From an uncultured Oscillospiraceae bacterium (GTDB taxonomy: Bacteria; Bacillota; Clostridia; Oscillospirales; Ruminococcaceae), in assembly GCA_910577565.1 (NCBI GenBank), contig CAJTNJ010000001.1, positions 1 through 64,000 on the forward strand: 64,000 nucleotides of DNA, read 5' to 3'. Below the pieces are notes generated by a model. It searched no databases, was not told the origin of the DNA, and saw only the letters and a list, made by a program, of their open reading frames with translations. This document shows, in pieces, positions 1-8,005 of this stretch (within the stretch, counting starts at the first letter, position 1; each line of letters begins with the position of its first letter). A program made the translations under genes and the position numbers.

Positions 1-324
1 TTTGTTTTTTCTCTCTAAATAACTATAAAATTCGTCCATTTCTATTACCTATTTAGGACCTTATTTTTTATTCCTCATTATTTTTTCTACTTTATTATTT
101 AATGTTTTTATTCAATTATATAATGTTATTTATTTTCTTATCATTAATACCGTCATTCCACTATTTCCTTCATAAAATGTCTTCCTTTTTAACTCCTCAT
201 AATAATTTAATTCTCTTATGAACTTTTTTCTGCATTTTTTGCACTAATATTGCTGTTTCTCTTTTAGCTTTCCTGCCTTCTATACTTTTTCGTTTTCGCA
301 TTTCGGGCATTTTATCTTTTCCAT
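1..324 (-). pseudogene. IS1-like transposase remnant, N-terminal part, at window edge
   Basis: Reading the minus strand from an ATG at 324 gives MEKIKCPKCENEKV, an in-frame stop, more sequence, a second stop, then CKKCRKKFIREL and, near position 1, IEMDEFYSYLERKN. This is the usual start of IS1-like transposases: a CPxC...CxxC zinc finger followed by the first acidic residue of the DDE domain in an xEMDE(F/L)YS context. At least two internal stops make it a dead copy. The upstream end carries GGGGGAGTGCCC (about 355-366), which recurs in front of the related remnant near 13630 and probably marks the element end. The rest of the element lies outside the window. Confidence 0.7.
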
Positions 325-380
325 TGTATCTATTATATCATACTATCTTTTATTTGGGCACTCCCCCAATTTTATAAAAG

Positions 381-409
381 TTGACATGTTGCATTATTTG
401 ACGTATAAT
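381..409 (+). promoter_or_regulatory. Sigma-A promoter of the M-box/mgtA transcript
   Basis: TTGACA at 381-386 and TATAAT at 404-409 are both perfect consensus hexamers separated by exactly 17 bases. The promoter lies about 15-20 bases upstream of the M-box, so initiation near 416 would give a transcript beginning just before the aptamer. It directly abuts the end of the decayed IS element. Confidence 0.85.
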
Positions 410-424
410 TTGTTATATTAAGAA

Positions 425-572
425 ATATTCGGTAGGTGAGGCTACCACAGGGATACGGATTGCTGCCGCGAGTTTGTGGAGACACAAGCGAGAAGGTGAA
501 CAATCCAGGTCGTTTTGAAGGCGTGGAATAATGCAATAACATTGCCCTGAGGAGTTAAAGCTTGAACGATAA
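425..572 (+). promoter_or_regulatory. M-box (ykoK leader) magnesium riboswitch
   Basis: The segment contains the hallmark M-box blocks in order: GGTAGGTGAGGCTACC (431-446), GGGATACGGATTGCTGCCG (450-468), an internal GAGAAGG segment, and GCCCTGAGGAGTTAAAGCT closing the aptamer (544-562). These match the conserved core of the ykoK/M-box aptamer, which folds around several Mg2+ ions. A Mg2+ P-type ATPase gene lies downstream, the expected target. High Mg2+ should favour the compact aptamer and the following terminator (606-635); low Mg2+ should allow read-through. The end of the aptamer is approximate. Confidence 0.9.
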
Positions 573-605
573 TATAGTTTTTATTATTTTCGACTTTATT
601 TGATT

Positions 606-635
606 CCCTGCCATTGTTTTAGATGGCGGGTTTTT
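606..635 (+). terminator. Intrinsic terminator of the M-box expression platform
   Basis: CCCTGCCAT pairs with ATGGCGGG around a short loop and is followed by TTTTT. It lies about 35 bases after the aptamer, the usual place for the regulated terminator of a transcription-controlling M-box. Confidence 0.85.
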
Positions 636-664
636 AATTGTTTTAATTTAAGAGGTGAAATTTT

Positions 665-751
665 TTGGATAACATATGGCAACATATTATTTGTGGTTAT
701 ATAAATGAAATTATTGGTAATAAATATTTGATTATGAATTTTACGAATTGA
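665..751 (+). CDS. Candidate 28-residue leader ORF in the mgtA 5' region
   Basis: A TTG at 665 sits 8 bases after an AGAGGTG Shine-Dalgarno-like sequence (650-656) and opens a 28-codon frame beginning MDNIWQHIICGYIN and ending TGA at 749. It lies between the M-box terminator and a second intrinsic terminator, which is where attenuation leader peptides are found. I do not recognise the peptide. An overlapping ATG frame (676-708) has a poorly placed RBS. That it is translated is inference: the ribosome binding site and the position between two terminators are the only support. Confidence 0.3.
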   Translation: MDNIWQHIICGYINEIIGNKYLIMNFTN

Positions 752-798
752 TTATTACCATTTTCGATCATTTAATTTTATATATCAAAATGTTGATC

Positions 799-837
799 AT
801 TGTTATTTTGTCTTGTTTAAAATAACAATATTTTTTT
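799..837 (+). terminator. Second intrinsic terminator in the mgtA leader
   Basis: ATTGTTATTTT (799-809) and AAAATAACAAT (819-829) are perfectly complementary over 11 bases around a 9-base loop and are followed by A and seven T. A weaker inverted repeat (GATCATTT at 766-773, AAATGTTGATC at 788-798) abuts the 5' arm. The stem is AT-only but long, with a good U-tract. It lies 160 bases upstream of mgtA on the same transcript, so mgtA expression needs read-through or an unseen downstream promoter. Confidence 0.65.
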
Positions 838-998
838 GTTTTAAACCAAAAATTAGAACAAATATGGTTTTTTTCATAAAATAGTATGATGATTTGTCTG
901 CAAAAAATTAGTTTGTGAATTAAGTTATCCTAAAATTTTGTTTAAAGTGTATTTAATGAAATGAATATAGAATTTTATTGAGATTAGAGGCGTTAGAA

Positions 999-3725
999 AT
1001 GTTTGAATTTAAAAATAAGAAAATACGCATAAAAGAATATACGCAGGAAAAATTAAGAAGAACAAAGATCAACAAAAGAATGCTTGATGCTGCAAGGTCC
1101 AGTATGAGCAATCTATATGATATGCTTGGCAGTTCGTGCAAAGGTTTAAATGAGAATGAAGTCCAGATTGCACGCGAAAAATATGGAGATAATCGCATAA
1201 CTCACGGTAAAAAAAGATCAATAATAAGCGATTGTTTTAGTGCTTTTATAAACCCTTTCACAGGCATCTTAATTGTGCTTGCCATCGTGTCCGCTGTAAC
1301 TGATATTTTTATGGCAGAACCAGGCGAATCTTCGGCAAACACTGTTATAATTATAACTGCAATGATATTAATTTCTGGAATATTGAGATTTGTACAAGAA
1401 AAGCGAAGTGGAAATGCAGCAGAAAACTTGCTTAACATGATAGAAACAACCACTTGTGTGCAAAGAGAGAGTATTGGCAAGGTAGAAATTCCGTTAGAAG
1501 ATGTTGTTGTTGGTGATATTGTGCATTTGTCCGCCGGAGATATGATACCTGCGGATATGAGAATAGTTTATGCCAAGGATTTGTTTTTAAGTCAATCGGC
1601 CCTTTCTGGGGAAAGCGCATCGGTTGAGAAAGTATCTGCAAGGTTTAAAGATTTTGAAGGCACAGTTATTATGGCTCCAAATCTTGCTTTTATGGGTACA
1701 AATGTTGTTAGCGGAAGTGCAATAGGGATAGTTATTGCAACCGGTGATGATACAATTTTTGGTGATATAGCAAAAACTGTTAATCAAAAGCCGCCGAAAA
1801 CTACATTTGAAAAAGGCGTTAGTTCAGTATCTTGGCTTTTAATTCGTTTTATGGCCGTAATGGTACCGGTAGTGTTATTTGTTAATGGATTTACCAAGGG
1901 CGACTGGATGGAGGCAACATTGTTTGCTATTTCGGTTGGTGTTGGACTAACCCCAGAAATGCTTCCGATGATAGTAACCACTTGCCTTGCCAAAGGCGCT
2001 GTAGCTATGTCTAAGGAAAAGACTATAATTAAAAATCTTAACTCAATTCAAAATTTGGGATCTATCAATATACTTTGCACCGACAAAACAGGAACACTTA
2101 CACAAGACAAAGTAGTTTTGCAATATCATTTGAATATTGATGGACATGATGACAACAGGGTGTTAAAACATGGTTTTTTAAACAGTTACTATCAAACGGG
2201 ATTAAAAAATTTAATGGATGTTGCAATAATTGAAAGGACAAAGTTTGAAAAAGAAAATGACAGCAATTTAGCCGGCCTATCATCAGAGTATAATAAAATT
2301 GACGAGATACCATTTGATTTTGAAAGGCGCAGAATGAGCGTTGTCGTGTCAGATTCTACCGGCAAAACACAGATGATTACCAAGGGCGCTGTGGAAGAGA
2401 TGCTTTTGGTTTCAAAATATGCAGAATGTGAAGGCAAAGTTATGCCGTTAACTGATGAACTGAAAAAATATATACTTGACAAGGTAAATCAATTAAACGA
2501 AGATGGTATGAGAGTAATTGCAGTGGCTCAAAAGACTAACCCGTCTCCGATAGGAGCTTTTTCGGTTAAAGATGAATCTGATATGGTTTTGATAGGATAT
2601 CTTGCATTTTTGGATCCTCCGAAAGAGTCAACTTCAAAAGCTATCAAAGCGCTAAATGAACATGGAGTTGAGGTTAAAATATTAACCGGTGATAACGATA
2701 AAGTGACCAAATGCATATGCAGACAAGTCGGTATACCAACGGATAAAATTTTGCTTGGTGAAGATTTAGAGCAAATGAACGATGATCAACTAAGCAGTGT
2801 TGTTATGAATATTAATGTGTTTGCAAAGCTATCGCCGCAGCAGAAAACACGTGTAATAAAAGTGCTGAGAGATAAAGGCAATAGTGTTGGTTATATGGGT
2901 GATGGCATTAATGATGCAACAGCAATGAAAGCGTCAGATGTAGGAATTTCCGTTGATACGGCTGTTGATATAGCAAAGGAATCGGCAGATGTAATTTTGC
3001 TTGAAAAAGATCTGATGGTTCTTGAAAAGGGAATAGTGGAAGGCAGAAAGACCTACGCCAACATGATAAAGTATATTAAAATGACTGCCAGTTCAAATTT
3101 TGGCAATATGTTCAGCGTTTTAATTGCAAGTGCATTTTTACCGTTTATACCAATGATGAGTATTCATCTTTTGCTTTTAAATTTGATTTATGATTTAAGC
3201 TGCATAGCTATACCTTGGGATAATGTAGACAGTGAATATCTTCAATCGCCAAGAAAATGGGAGGCAAAATCCATCGGTAAATTTATGTTTTGGCTAGGAC
3301 CGATAAGCTCTATATTTGATATTTCTACCTATTTATTTATGTATTTTTTCATATGTCCAATGATGTGTCAAGGTAAGTTATTTAATCAGATTTCCGATTT
3401 AGCTATGAAAGACTATTATATTGCTTTGTTTCAAACTGGGTGGTTTATTGAATCGATGTGGAGTCAAACGACAGTAATTCATATGATAAGAACAGAAAAA
3501 CTGCCATTCATTCAAAGCAGAGCGTCTTTACCGGTTATTTTCTTTACGATAATTGCGCTTTTTGTTTCTTGCATTATTCCAATAACATTTATAGGAAAAG
3601 TAATAGGCATGGTGCAGCTGCCATATGTTTATTTCATATTATTGGTAATTACGATAGCACTTTATATGGTATTAATTACAGTATTTAAAAAGATATTTAT
3701 CAAAAGATATAATGAATTATTATAA
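999..3725 (+). CDS. mgtA: Magnesium-translocating P-type ATPase (MgtA/MgtB type)
   Basis: A P-type ATPase of about 908 residues that imports Mg2+ across the cell membrane using ATP. Visible parts are the A-domain loop with SALSGES, the phosphorylation motif CTDKTGTLT with Asp near residue 362, and the hinge MGDGINDATAMKASDVGIS. The C-terminal membrane helices contain NLIYDLSCIAIPWDNVD, which separates Mg2+ transporters from Ca2+ or K+ pumps. Length fits MgtA (about 900). A TTG at 978 is also in frame, but ATG 999 has GAGG 8 bases upstream, so I prefer it. It lies under an M-box riboswitch, supporting Mg2+ as the substrate. A terminator follows the stop. Confidence 0.95.
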   Translation: MFEFKNKKIRIKEYTQEKLRRTKINKRMLDAARSSMSNLYDMLGSSCKGLNENEVQIAREKYGDNRITHGKKRSIISDCFSAFINPFTGILIVLAIVSAVTDIFMAEPGESSANTVIIITAMILISGILRFVQEKRSGNAAENLLNMIETTTCVQRESIGKVEIPLEDVVVGDIVHLSAGDMIPADMRIVYAKDLFLSQSALSGESASVEKVSARFKDFEGTVIMAPNLAFMGTNVVSGSAIGIVIATGDDTIFGDIAKTVNQKPPKTTFEKGVSSVSWLLIRFMAVMVPVVLFVNGFTKGDWMEATLFAISVGVGLTPEMLPMIVTTCLAKGAVAMSKEKTIIKNLNSIQNLGSINILCTDKTGTLTQDKVVLQYHLNIDGHDDNRVLKHGFLNSYYQTGLKNLMDVAIIERTKFEKENDSNLAGLSSEYNKIDEIPFDFERRRMSVVVSDSTGKTQMITKGAVEEMLLVSKYAECEGKVMPLTDELKKYILDKVNQLNEDGMRVIAVAQKTNPSPIGAFSVKDESDMVLIGYLAFLDPPKESTSKAIKALNEHGVEVKILTGDNDKVTKCICRQVGIPTDKILLGEDLEQMNDDQLSSVVMNINVFAKLSPQQKTRVIKVLRDKGNSVGYMGDGINDATAMKASDVGISVDTAVDIAKESADVILLEKDLMVLEKGIVEGRKTYANMIKYIKMTASSNFGNMFSVLIASAFLPFIPMMSIHLLLLNLIYDLSCIAIPWDNVDSEYLQSPRKWEAKSIGKFMFWLGPISSIFDISTYLFMYFFICPMMCQGKLFNQISDLAMKDYYIALFQTGWFIESMWSQTTVIHMIRTEKLPFIQSRASLPVIFFTIIALFVSCIIPITFIGKVIGMVQLPYVYFILLVITIALYMVLITVFKKIFIKRYNELL

Positions 3726-3747
3726 TTGAGAATATAAGCGTAAAAAA

Positions 3748-3771
3748 GATCAGGCATTTAAACGCCTGATC
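3748..3771. terminator. Bidirectional terminator between mgtA and the phosphoesterase gene
   Basis: GATCAGGCATTT and AAACGCCTGATC form a near-perfect stem. The plus strand continues TATTTGTT, and on the minus strand the stem is followed by CTTTTTTA. It lies between two convergent genes and can serve both. Confidence 0.8.
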
Positions 3772-3796
3772 TATTTGTTAACACATGATGAATTGT

Positions 3797-4690
3797 TTAG
3801 TTTTTATATTCAAAAAGGCATCTTGGGCCTTTGATGACTTTTCTGCATATATATAGTGTTCTGTCTTTTCTTGTACATACAGACCATTTTACGAGTGAAA
3901 TTTTATTATTTTCAATTTCAATACCTGTCATACATCTTGGATGTATGCAAGCTCCATCATTAAAATATAGCCCAAGACCCGGCTCGGAGAAAACAGGTCT
4001 ATGAGTGTGACCTGCAATTAATATATTGTTTGTATAATTTGCAAAGTCTGAAAGTTTCTTTTCGATTTTATCTCTTTTTTGATGTGATACGCCCGCTGAA
4101 ATTGGTGCTTTGAAGCCTATGAGCTCTAGAGGACTCCAAATATAGCGAACCAAAAACCGAGCTACAGGCCATAAAACATCATTTAGCAGATCTCCTTGAT
4201 GACCATGAACTAGGAATATTCGACTATTTATGTCTTTATTATATAGGATAATGCCCTCATGAACCTCCATATTTTCAAATAGGGGGGAAACACATCCCTT
4301 AAAATCATTGTGATATTTTCTGCAGTGTTTGTCTAAATATGATCTTTTGCTTTTAACAATGTCGTGATTACCGAATATCATATTAAGTTTATTTTTTTTA
4401 TAAAACTTATGCAATAAAGAAAAAGCATCTGGGTGTATTTCGATAATTGATTTTAGTTTTTTGTTTTCCCAAAGTTCATCTCCGTCTCCAAGCTCGATAT
4501 AGCTAAAGCCACGGTTATAATAATATTCAAGTGCGCCATAAAACATATTTTGATTTGGTGAAAAATTGTCTCCTATATTACCTATTCCTCGGTGACAATC
4601 GCTCATAATTATAAATTTTGAAGATGAATCAAAAGGAATTACTTTGGCATTTTGATATACTTTTTTTAATCTTCTGTGAGTCATTGACAT
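3797..4690 (-). CDS. Calcineurin-like metallophosphoesterase
   Basis: A 297-residue protein with the full set of metal-binding motifs of the calcineurin-like fold in order: IMSDCHRG (near residue 28), ELGDGDELW (near 68), FGNHD (near 107), VHGHQGD and IAGHTHRP. This arrangement resembles the LpxH/UDP-diacylglucosamine hydrolase branch, but a Gram-positive has no such lipid A substrate, so the substrate is unknown. No signal peptide is seen, so it is probably cytoplasmic. ATG 4690 follows GAGGTAATA, which overlaps the stop of the upstream DUF4474 gene; the two are almost certainly co-transcribed and may be translationally coupled. Confidence 0.8.
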   Translation of the reverse strand: MSMTHRRLKKVYQNAKVIPFDSSSKFIIMSDCHRGIGNIGDNFSPNQNMFYGALEYYYNRGFSYIELGDGDELWENKKLKSIIEIHPDAFSLLHKFYKKNKLNMIFGNHDIVKSKRSYLDKHCRKYHNDFKGCVSPLFENMEVHEGIILYNKDINSRIFLVHGHQGDLLNDVLWPVARFLVRYIWSPLELIGFKAPISAGVSHQKRDKIEKKLSDFANYTNNILIAGHTHRPVFSEPGLGLYFNDGACIHPRCMTGIEIENNKISLVKWSVCTRKDRTLYICRKVIKGPRCLFEYKN

Positions 4691-4699
4691 TTTATTACC

Positions 4700-5821
4700 T
4701 CAATTTGCATTATTTTTTCTGTTAAATTCTTTGTCGACATTATTGCTTTTCATCTGTTGGCTGAATTGTTGACTAAATTTGAATATATCTTCGACGCTAT
4801 ATCCGCCGGGAAAACATAAACAATTTCTAATGCAAGAGCATAGGCAGTTTTCACCGCAACTATGGTTGTTGTTTTGTTGTTTTTCATATTCAAATTTAAC
4901 GTCGGTAGTAAGTCCCAATCCTTTCACCTGTTCATAAAATTTCTTTCCGTATATTGAGCTTATAAACATATCATAAAGAACAGGCACAGAAGCTTTGATA
5001 TACTCTAATTTATCAGCGGTATATTTATATTTTATAGTAGCCATATTAAAAGCTTCACAATAGCTGCGGTTAGTTTGCTGAACTAAAGCAGCCTGAGGGC
5101 CTTGTTGAAAATTCGATTGAGTAGAGTGCGGTTTTGTATAGTTGATTTTAACGGTCGTTTTAAATACCGAATATTCTTTTTTTGTGTAACCTATTTCCTC
5201 AAGCCCATCAGTAAAAGCCTGGCACATTTCTTGATTTGGAAATTTAATTTTTATTTTCATTGATAAAGAGGATCTTTTTGAATATTCTCCCAACTTAAAT
5301 CCAGTCAACCACCAGTGGATATCTTTTCTTTTAAGAATAACGGATTTGTTTTTTTTCAAAACAAAAGAGATTGGCAATTGCTCGTCGTTGTTTATTTTTC
5401 CATAACATGTTCCGGAAAAATTATTGGTATGCACATCACCTTTTGAGGTATTGTAAACGCCTACTTCAGCGCCGGTGGTGATTCCATATTGACCTTTCCA
5501 GAACTCAATAAGCCACTTTTTTCCGCCATAAGAGAATTTGATTGGTTCGCAATGAATAATCATGTTTAAAAAAGCAGCGCCGTCATCATAAAATTTACAG
5601 TAACCCACATTTCGCTGCCAACAGTTTCTAAGAGAATAGAAATAGTCTCCGTTTGGACTATAGGCGAATCCCGTGGGTCTTAAATCGTTATTTATTTCTT
5701 GTAATTGTTTTTTCTTATCCTTTGTTGGTTTAAATTTAGACATTTTGATATGAAACACTATCAAAACAGCAGCTATACCAACAACTAGGACACAGCACGC
5801 AGTAATTAATATTAATAACAT
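4700..5821 (-). CDS. DUF4474 domain membrane-anchored protein
   Basis: About 373 residues. One N-terminal hydrophobic segment (MLLILITACCVLVVGIAAVL) anchors it; the rest is soluble. The region LRPTGFAYSPNGDYFYSLRNCWQ through KWLIEFWKGQYGITTGAEVGVYNT is the DUF4474 signature found in many Clostridia; its function is not known to me. The C-terminus has a cysteine cluster (CGENCLCSCIRNCLC) that could bind metal or form disulfides, and a Gln/Asn-rich tail. ATG 5821 is chosen because GGAAGG lies 7 bases upstream; ATG 5827 is also possible. It leads a two-gene operon with the phosphoesterase. Confidence 0.7.
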   Translation of the reverse strand: MLLILITACCVLVVGIAAVLIVFHIKMSKFKPTKDKKKQLQEINNDLRPTGFAYSPNGDYFYSLRNCWQRNVGYCKFYDDGAAFLNMIIHCEPIKFSYGGKKWLIEFWKGQYGITTGAEVGVYNTSKGDVHTNNFSGTCYGKINNDEQLPISFVLKKNKSVILKRKDIHWWLTGFKLGEYSKRSSLSMKIKIKFPNQEMCQAFTDGLEEIGYTKKEYSVFKTTVKINYTKPHSTQSNFQQGPQAALVQQTNRSYCEAFNMATIKYKYTADKLEYIKASVPVLYDMFISSIYGKKFYEQVKGLGLTTDVKFEYEKQQNNNHSCGENCLCSCIRNCLCFPGGYSVEDIFKFSQQFSQQMKSNNVDKEFNRKNNAN

Positions 5822-5974
5822 AGTCATACCTTCCTTTTTTCCCATTTTATTCATTAAAAGTATAAATAGTGCAAAATTTAATCGGCAAAAAAATATATAA
5901 AAACTATGTTATTTTGTTTGAGCATAAAATTTATACAATTATCAACAATATAAATGAAAAATTTATTTAAGTTA

Positions 5975-6003
5975 TTGATAATTTAGGATTAATATGTTAA
6001 AAT
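5975..6003 (+). promoter_or_regulatory. Probable sigma-A promoter of the PTS operon
   Basis: TTGATA (5975-5980) and TAAAAT (5998-6003) are separated by exactly 17 bases, each one mismatch from consensus. They lie about 50 bases before ptsH. I saw no antiterminator (RAT) hairpin between this promoter and the gene. Confidence 0.55.
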
Positions 6004-6053
6004 TTTATTAACAATATAACTTTAATAAAATTTTATAGAAAGGAGATATGATT

Positions 6054-6311
6054 TTGAAAGAGTTTAGATATGTTATAAAAGACAAAGTTGGAATTCACGC
6101 AAGGCCTGCCGGAAAATTGGTGAAATTAGTATCAAATTTTAAGAGCATAGTAACCATACACAAAGCCGATAAAAATGTTGATTGCAAAAGGCTATTTGGA
6201 ATTATGGGTCTTGGAATAAAATGTGGCGATGAAATATTAATTAAAGTTGACGGAGTGGATGAAGATATCGCTGTTTTGGAAATTGAGAAATTTTTTAATG
6301 AAAATTTATAA
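6054..6311 (+). CDS. ptsH: Phosphocarrier protein HPr with Arg46
   Basis: HPr passes phosphate from enzyme I to the sugar-specific EIIA. The active site GIHARPAG is present. Starting at TTG 6054 (AAGGAG 9 bases upstream) gives an 85-residue protein with the phosphorylated histidine exactly at position 15; the in-frame ATG 6048 lies only 3 bases from the RBS. The regulatory site, normally a Ser in LKSIMGVMSLG, reads CKRLFGIMGLG, so residue 46 is Arg. Firmicute HPr is usually phosphorylated on Ser46 by HPr kinase for CcpA-dependent repression; this copy cannot be. First gene of a ptsH-ptsG-ptsI-crr operon. Confidence 0.95.
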   Translation: MKEFRYVIKDKVGIHARPAGKLVKLVSNFKSIVTIHKADKNVDCKRLFGIMGLGIKCGDEILIKVDGVDEDIAVLEIEKFFNENL

Positions 6312-6352
6312 TATTTTGTAATTTATAATATTTTGTATGGAGGATAAAGATA

Positions 6353-7984
6353 TTGAAAAAAAATAGTAAAGTTTTTGGTGTTTTGCAAAGGGTAGGAAAG
6401 TCGTTTATGCTTCCAATAGCACTTTTGCCTGTTGCTGGACTTTTTCTTGGACTAGGTTCATCTTTTACTAACCAAACTACGATTGAGCACTATCATCTTG
6501 CCGGTATACTTGGAGAAAGTACGATTTTATATAATATCTTAATAATACTTAAAGATTGCGGTAGTGTAATATTTGAAAATTTGCCTTTATTGTTTGCGGT
6601 TGGCGTTGCAATTGGAATGGCTAAAAAGGAAAAAGCTGTTGCTGCCCTATCTTCGATAGTTGGATTTTTAGTTATGCATAGTACGGTACATGCATTGCTT
6701 GATATAACAGGCAAACTGGCAGATGGTATAATGCCGCAAGGTGCGCTTAAAGAAACTTTAGGCATTATGTCTATGGATGTGGGCGTTTTTGGCGGCATTA
6801 TTGTAGGGCTTATTGTTTCTGTTTTGCATAATAGGTTTTATGATATAAAATTGCCAAAGGTCATAGCTTTTTTTGGTGGGACAAGGTTTGTGCCTATAAT
6901 TACTGCCGTGACGTTTATTGGCGTCGGTGTTTTAATGTTTTTCATTTGGCAATATGTGCAAAATGGAATTATGAGTCTTGCTGAACTTATTAATTCTTCC
7001 GGATATTTTGGAACTCTCTTGTTCGGATTAATTAAACGATCTTTAATTCCGTTCGGACTTCACCATGTTTTTTATACACCTTTTTGGCAGACATCTTTGG
7101 GAGGTACCATGGAGGTTGCTGGACAGATGGTGTCAGGCGCCCAAAATATTTTCTTTGCGCAGCTTGCAGATCCAAGCGTTACTCATTTTAGCGTTGAGGC
7201 TACCAAATATTTTACGGGTGAATATGTATTTATGATGTTTGGACTTTCGGGAGCAGCTCTTGCTATGTATACATGTGCAAACCCGGAAAAGAAAAAAATA
7301 ATTGCAGGGCTATTAATACCGGCTGCTTTAACCAGCTTTTTGACCGGTATCACTGAACCGATAGAGTTTACATTTTTATTTGTAGCACCCTTACTTTATG
7401 TTGTGCAGGTGGTTTTAGCCGGAATATCTTACCCTTTGATGCAATTTTTAAATTGTACAATCGGTTGTACATTTTCTTGTGGATTTATTGATTTTACACT
7501 GTTCGGTCTTTTGCAAGGCAATGAAAAGACCGGTTGGATATGGGTACCTATAATTGGTGTAATATATTTTGCACTTTACTTTATCATATTTAGATTTTTA
7601 ATTTTAAAGTTTAATTTCAAAACACCCGGAAGAGAAGATGATGAAGAGACAAAGCTGTTTACAAAAGAAGATTATATGAAAAAGAAGAAAAAAGATAAAG
7701 ATGCAGATTCATCTGATAATTACACCAATTCGAAAATTATTATTGAAGCATTAGGCGGAAATGATAATATAGCTGATCTTGATGCTTGTGCCACAAGGCT
7801 TAGAATTACCCTTAAAGATCCATCATTATTTAATGAAAGCTTGCTTAAAAAGACGGGTACAGTTGGAATAATAGTAAAAGGAGATGGAGTACAAGCTGTC
7901 TATGGACCTCAAGTTAATGTGGTAAAATCAAATCTTGACGATTATTTAAGTACGATTGAAGATGAAAAAGAAGAAAAAAATTAG
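6353..7984 (+). CDS. ptsG: PTS glucose-family transporter, EIICB
   Basis: A 543-residue permease fused to EIIB. The N-terminal EIIC domain (about residues 10-420) has many membrane segments and the family motif GITEPIEFTFLF. A charged linker rich in Lys and Asp (near 430-460) leads to the EIIB domain with DACATRLRI, where Cys479 is the phosphorylated residue. It belongs to the glucose/maltose/N-acetylglucosamine superfamily; glucose is inferred from overall resemblance to PtsG/MalX and from the single glucose-type EIIA in the operon. The start is TTG 6353 with GGAGG 9 bases upstream. Confidence 0.85.
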   Translation: MKKNSKVFGVLQRVGKSFMLPIALLPVAGLFLGLGSSFTNQTTIEHYHLAGILGESTILYNILIILKDCGSVIFENLPLLFAVGVAIGMAKKEKAVAALSSIVGFLVMHSTVHALLDITGKLADGIMPQGALKETLGIMSMDVGVFGGIIVGLIVSVLHNRFYDIKLPKVIAFFGGTRFVPIITAVTFIGVGVLMFFIWQYVQNGIMSLAELINSSGYFGTLLFGLIKRSLIPFGLHHVFYTPFWQTSLGGTMEVAGQMVSGAQNIFFAQLADPSVTHFSVEATKYFTGEYVFMMFGLSGAALAMYTCANPEKKKIIAGLLIPAALTSFLTGITEPIEFTFLFVAPLLYVVQVVLAGISYPLMQFLNCTIGCTFSCGFIDFTLFGLLQGNEKTGWIWVPIIGVIYFALYFIIFRFLILKFNFKTPGREDDEETKLFTKEDYMKKKKKDKDADSSDNYTNSKIIIEALGGNDNIADLDACATRLRITLKDPSLFNESLLKKTGTVGIIVKGDGVQAVYGPQVNVVKSNLDDYLSTIEDEKEEKN

Positions 7985-8005
7985 TTATTGGAGTTTTAAA
8001 ACATT

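Noticed and set aside
676..708. Short ATG ORF (MATYYLWLYK) in the mgtA leader
   Set aside because: The nearest Shine-Dalgarno-like sequence is about 19 bases away; the TTG frame at 665 has much better spacing.
5855..6053. Possible GlcT/LicT antiterminator (RAT) site before the PTS operon
   Set aside because: No terminator hairpin with an overlapping conserved antiterminator element was found; only a plain promoter could be supported.
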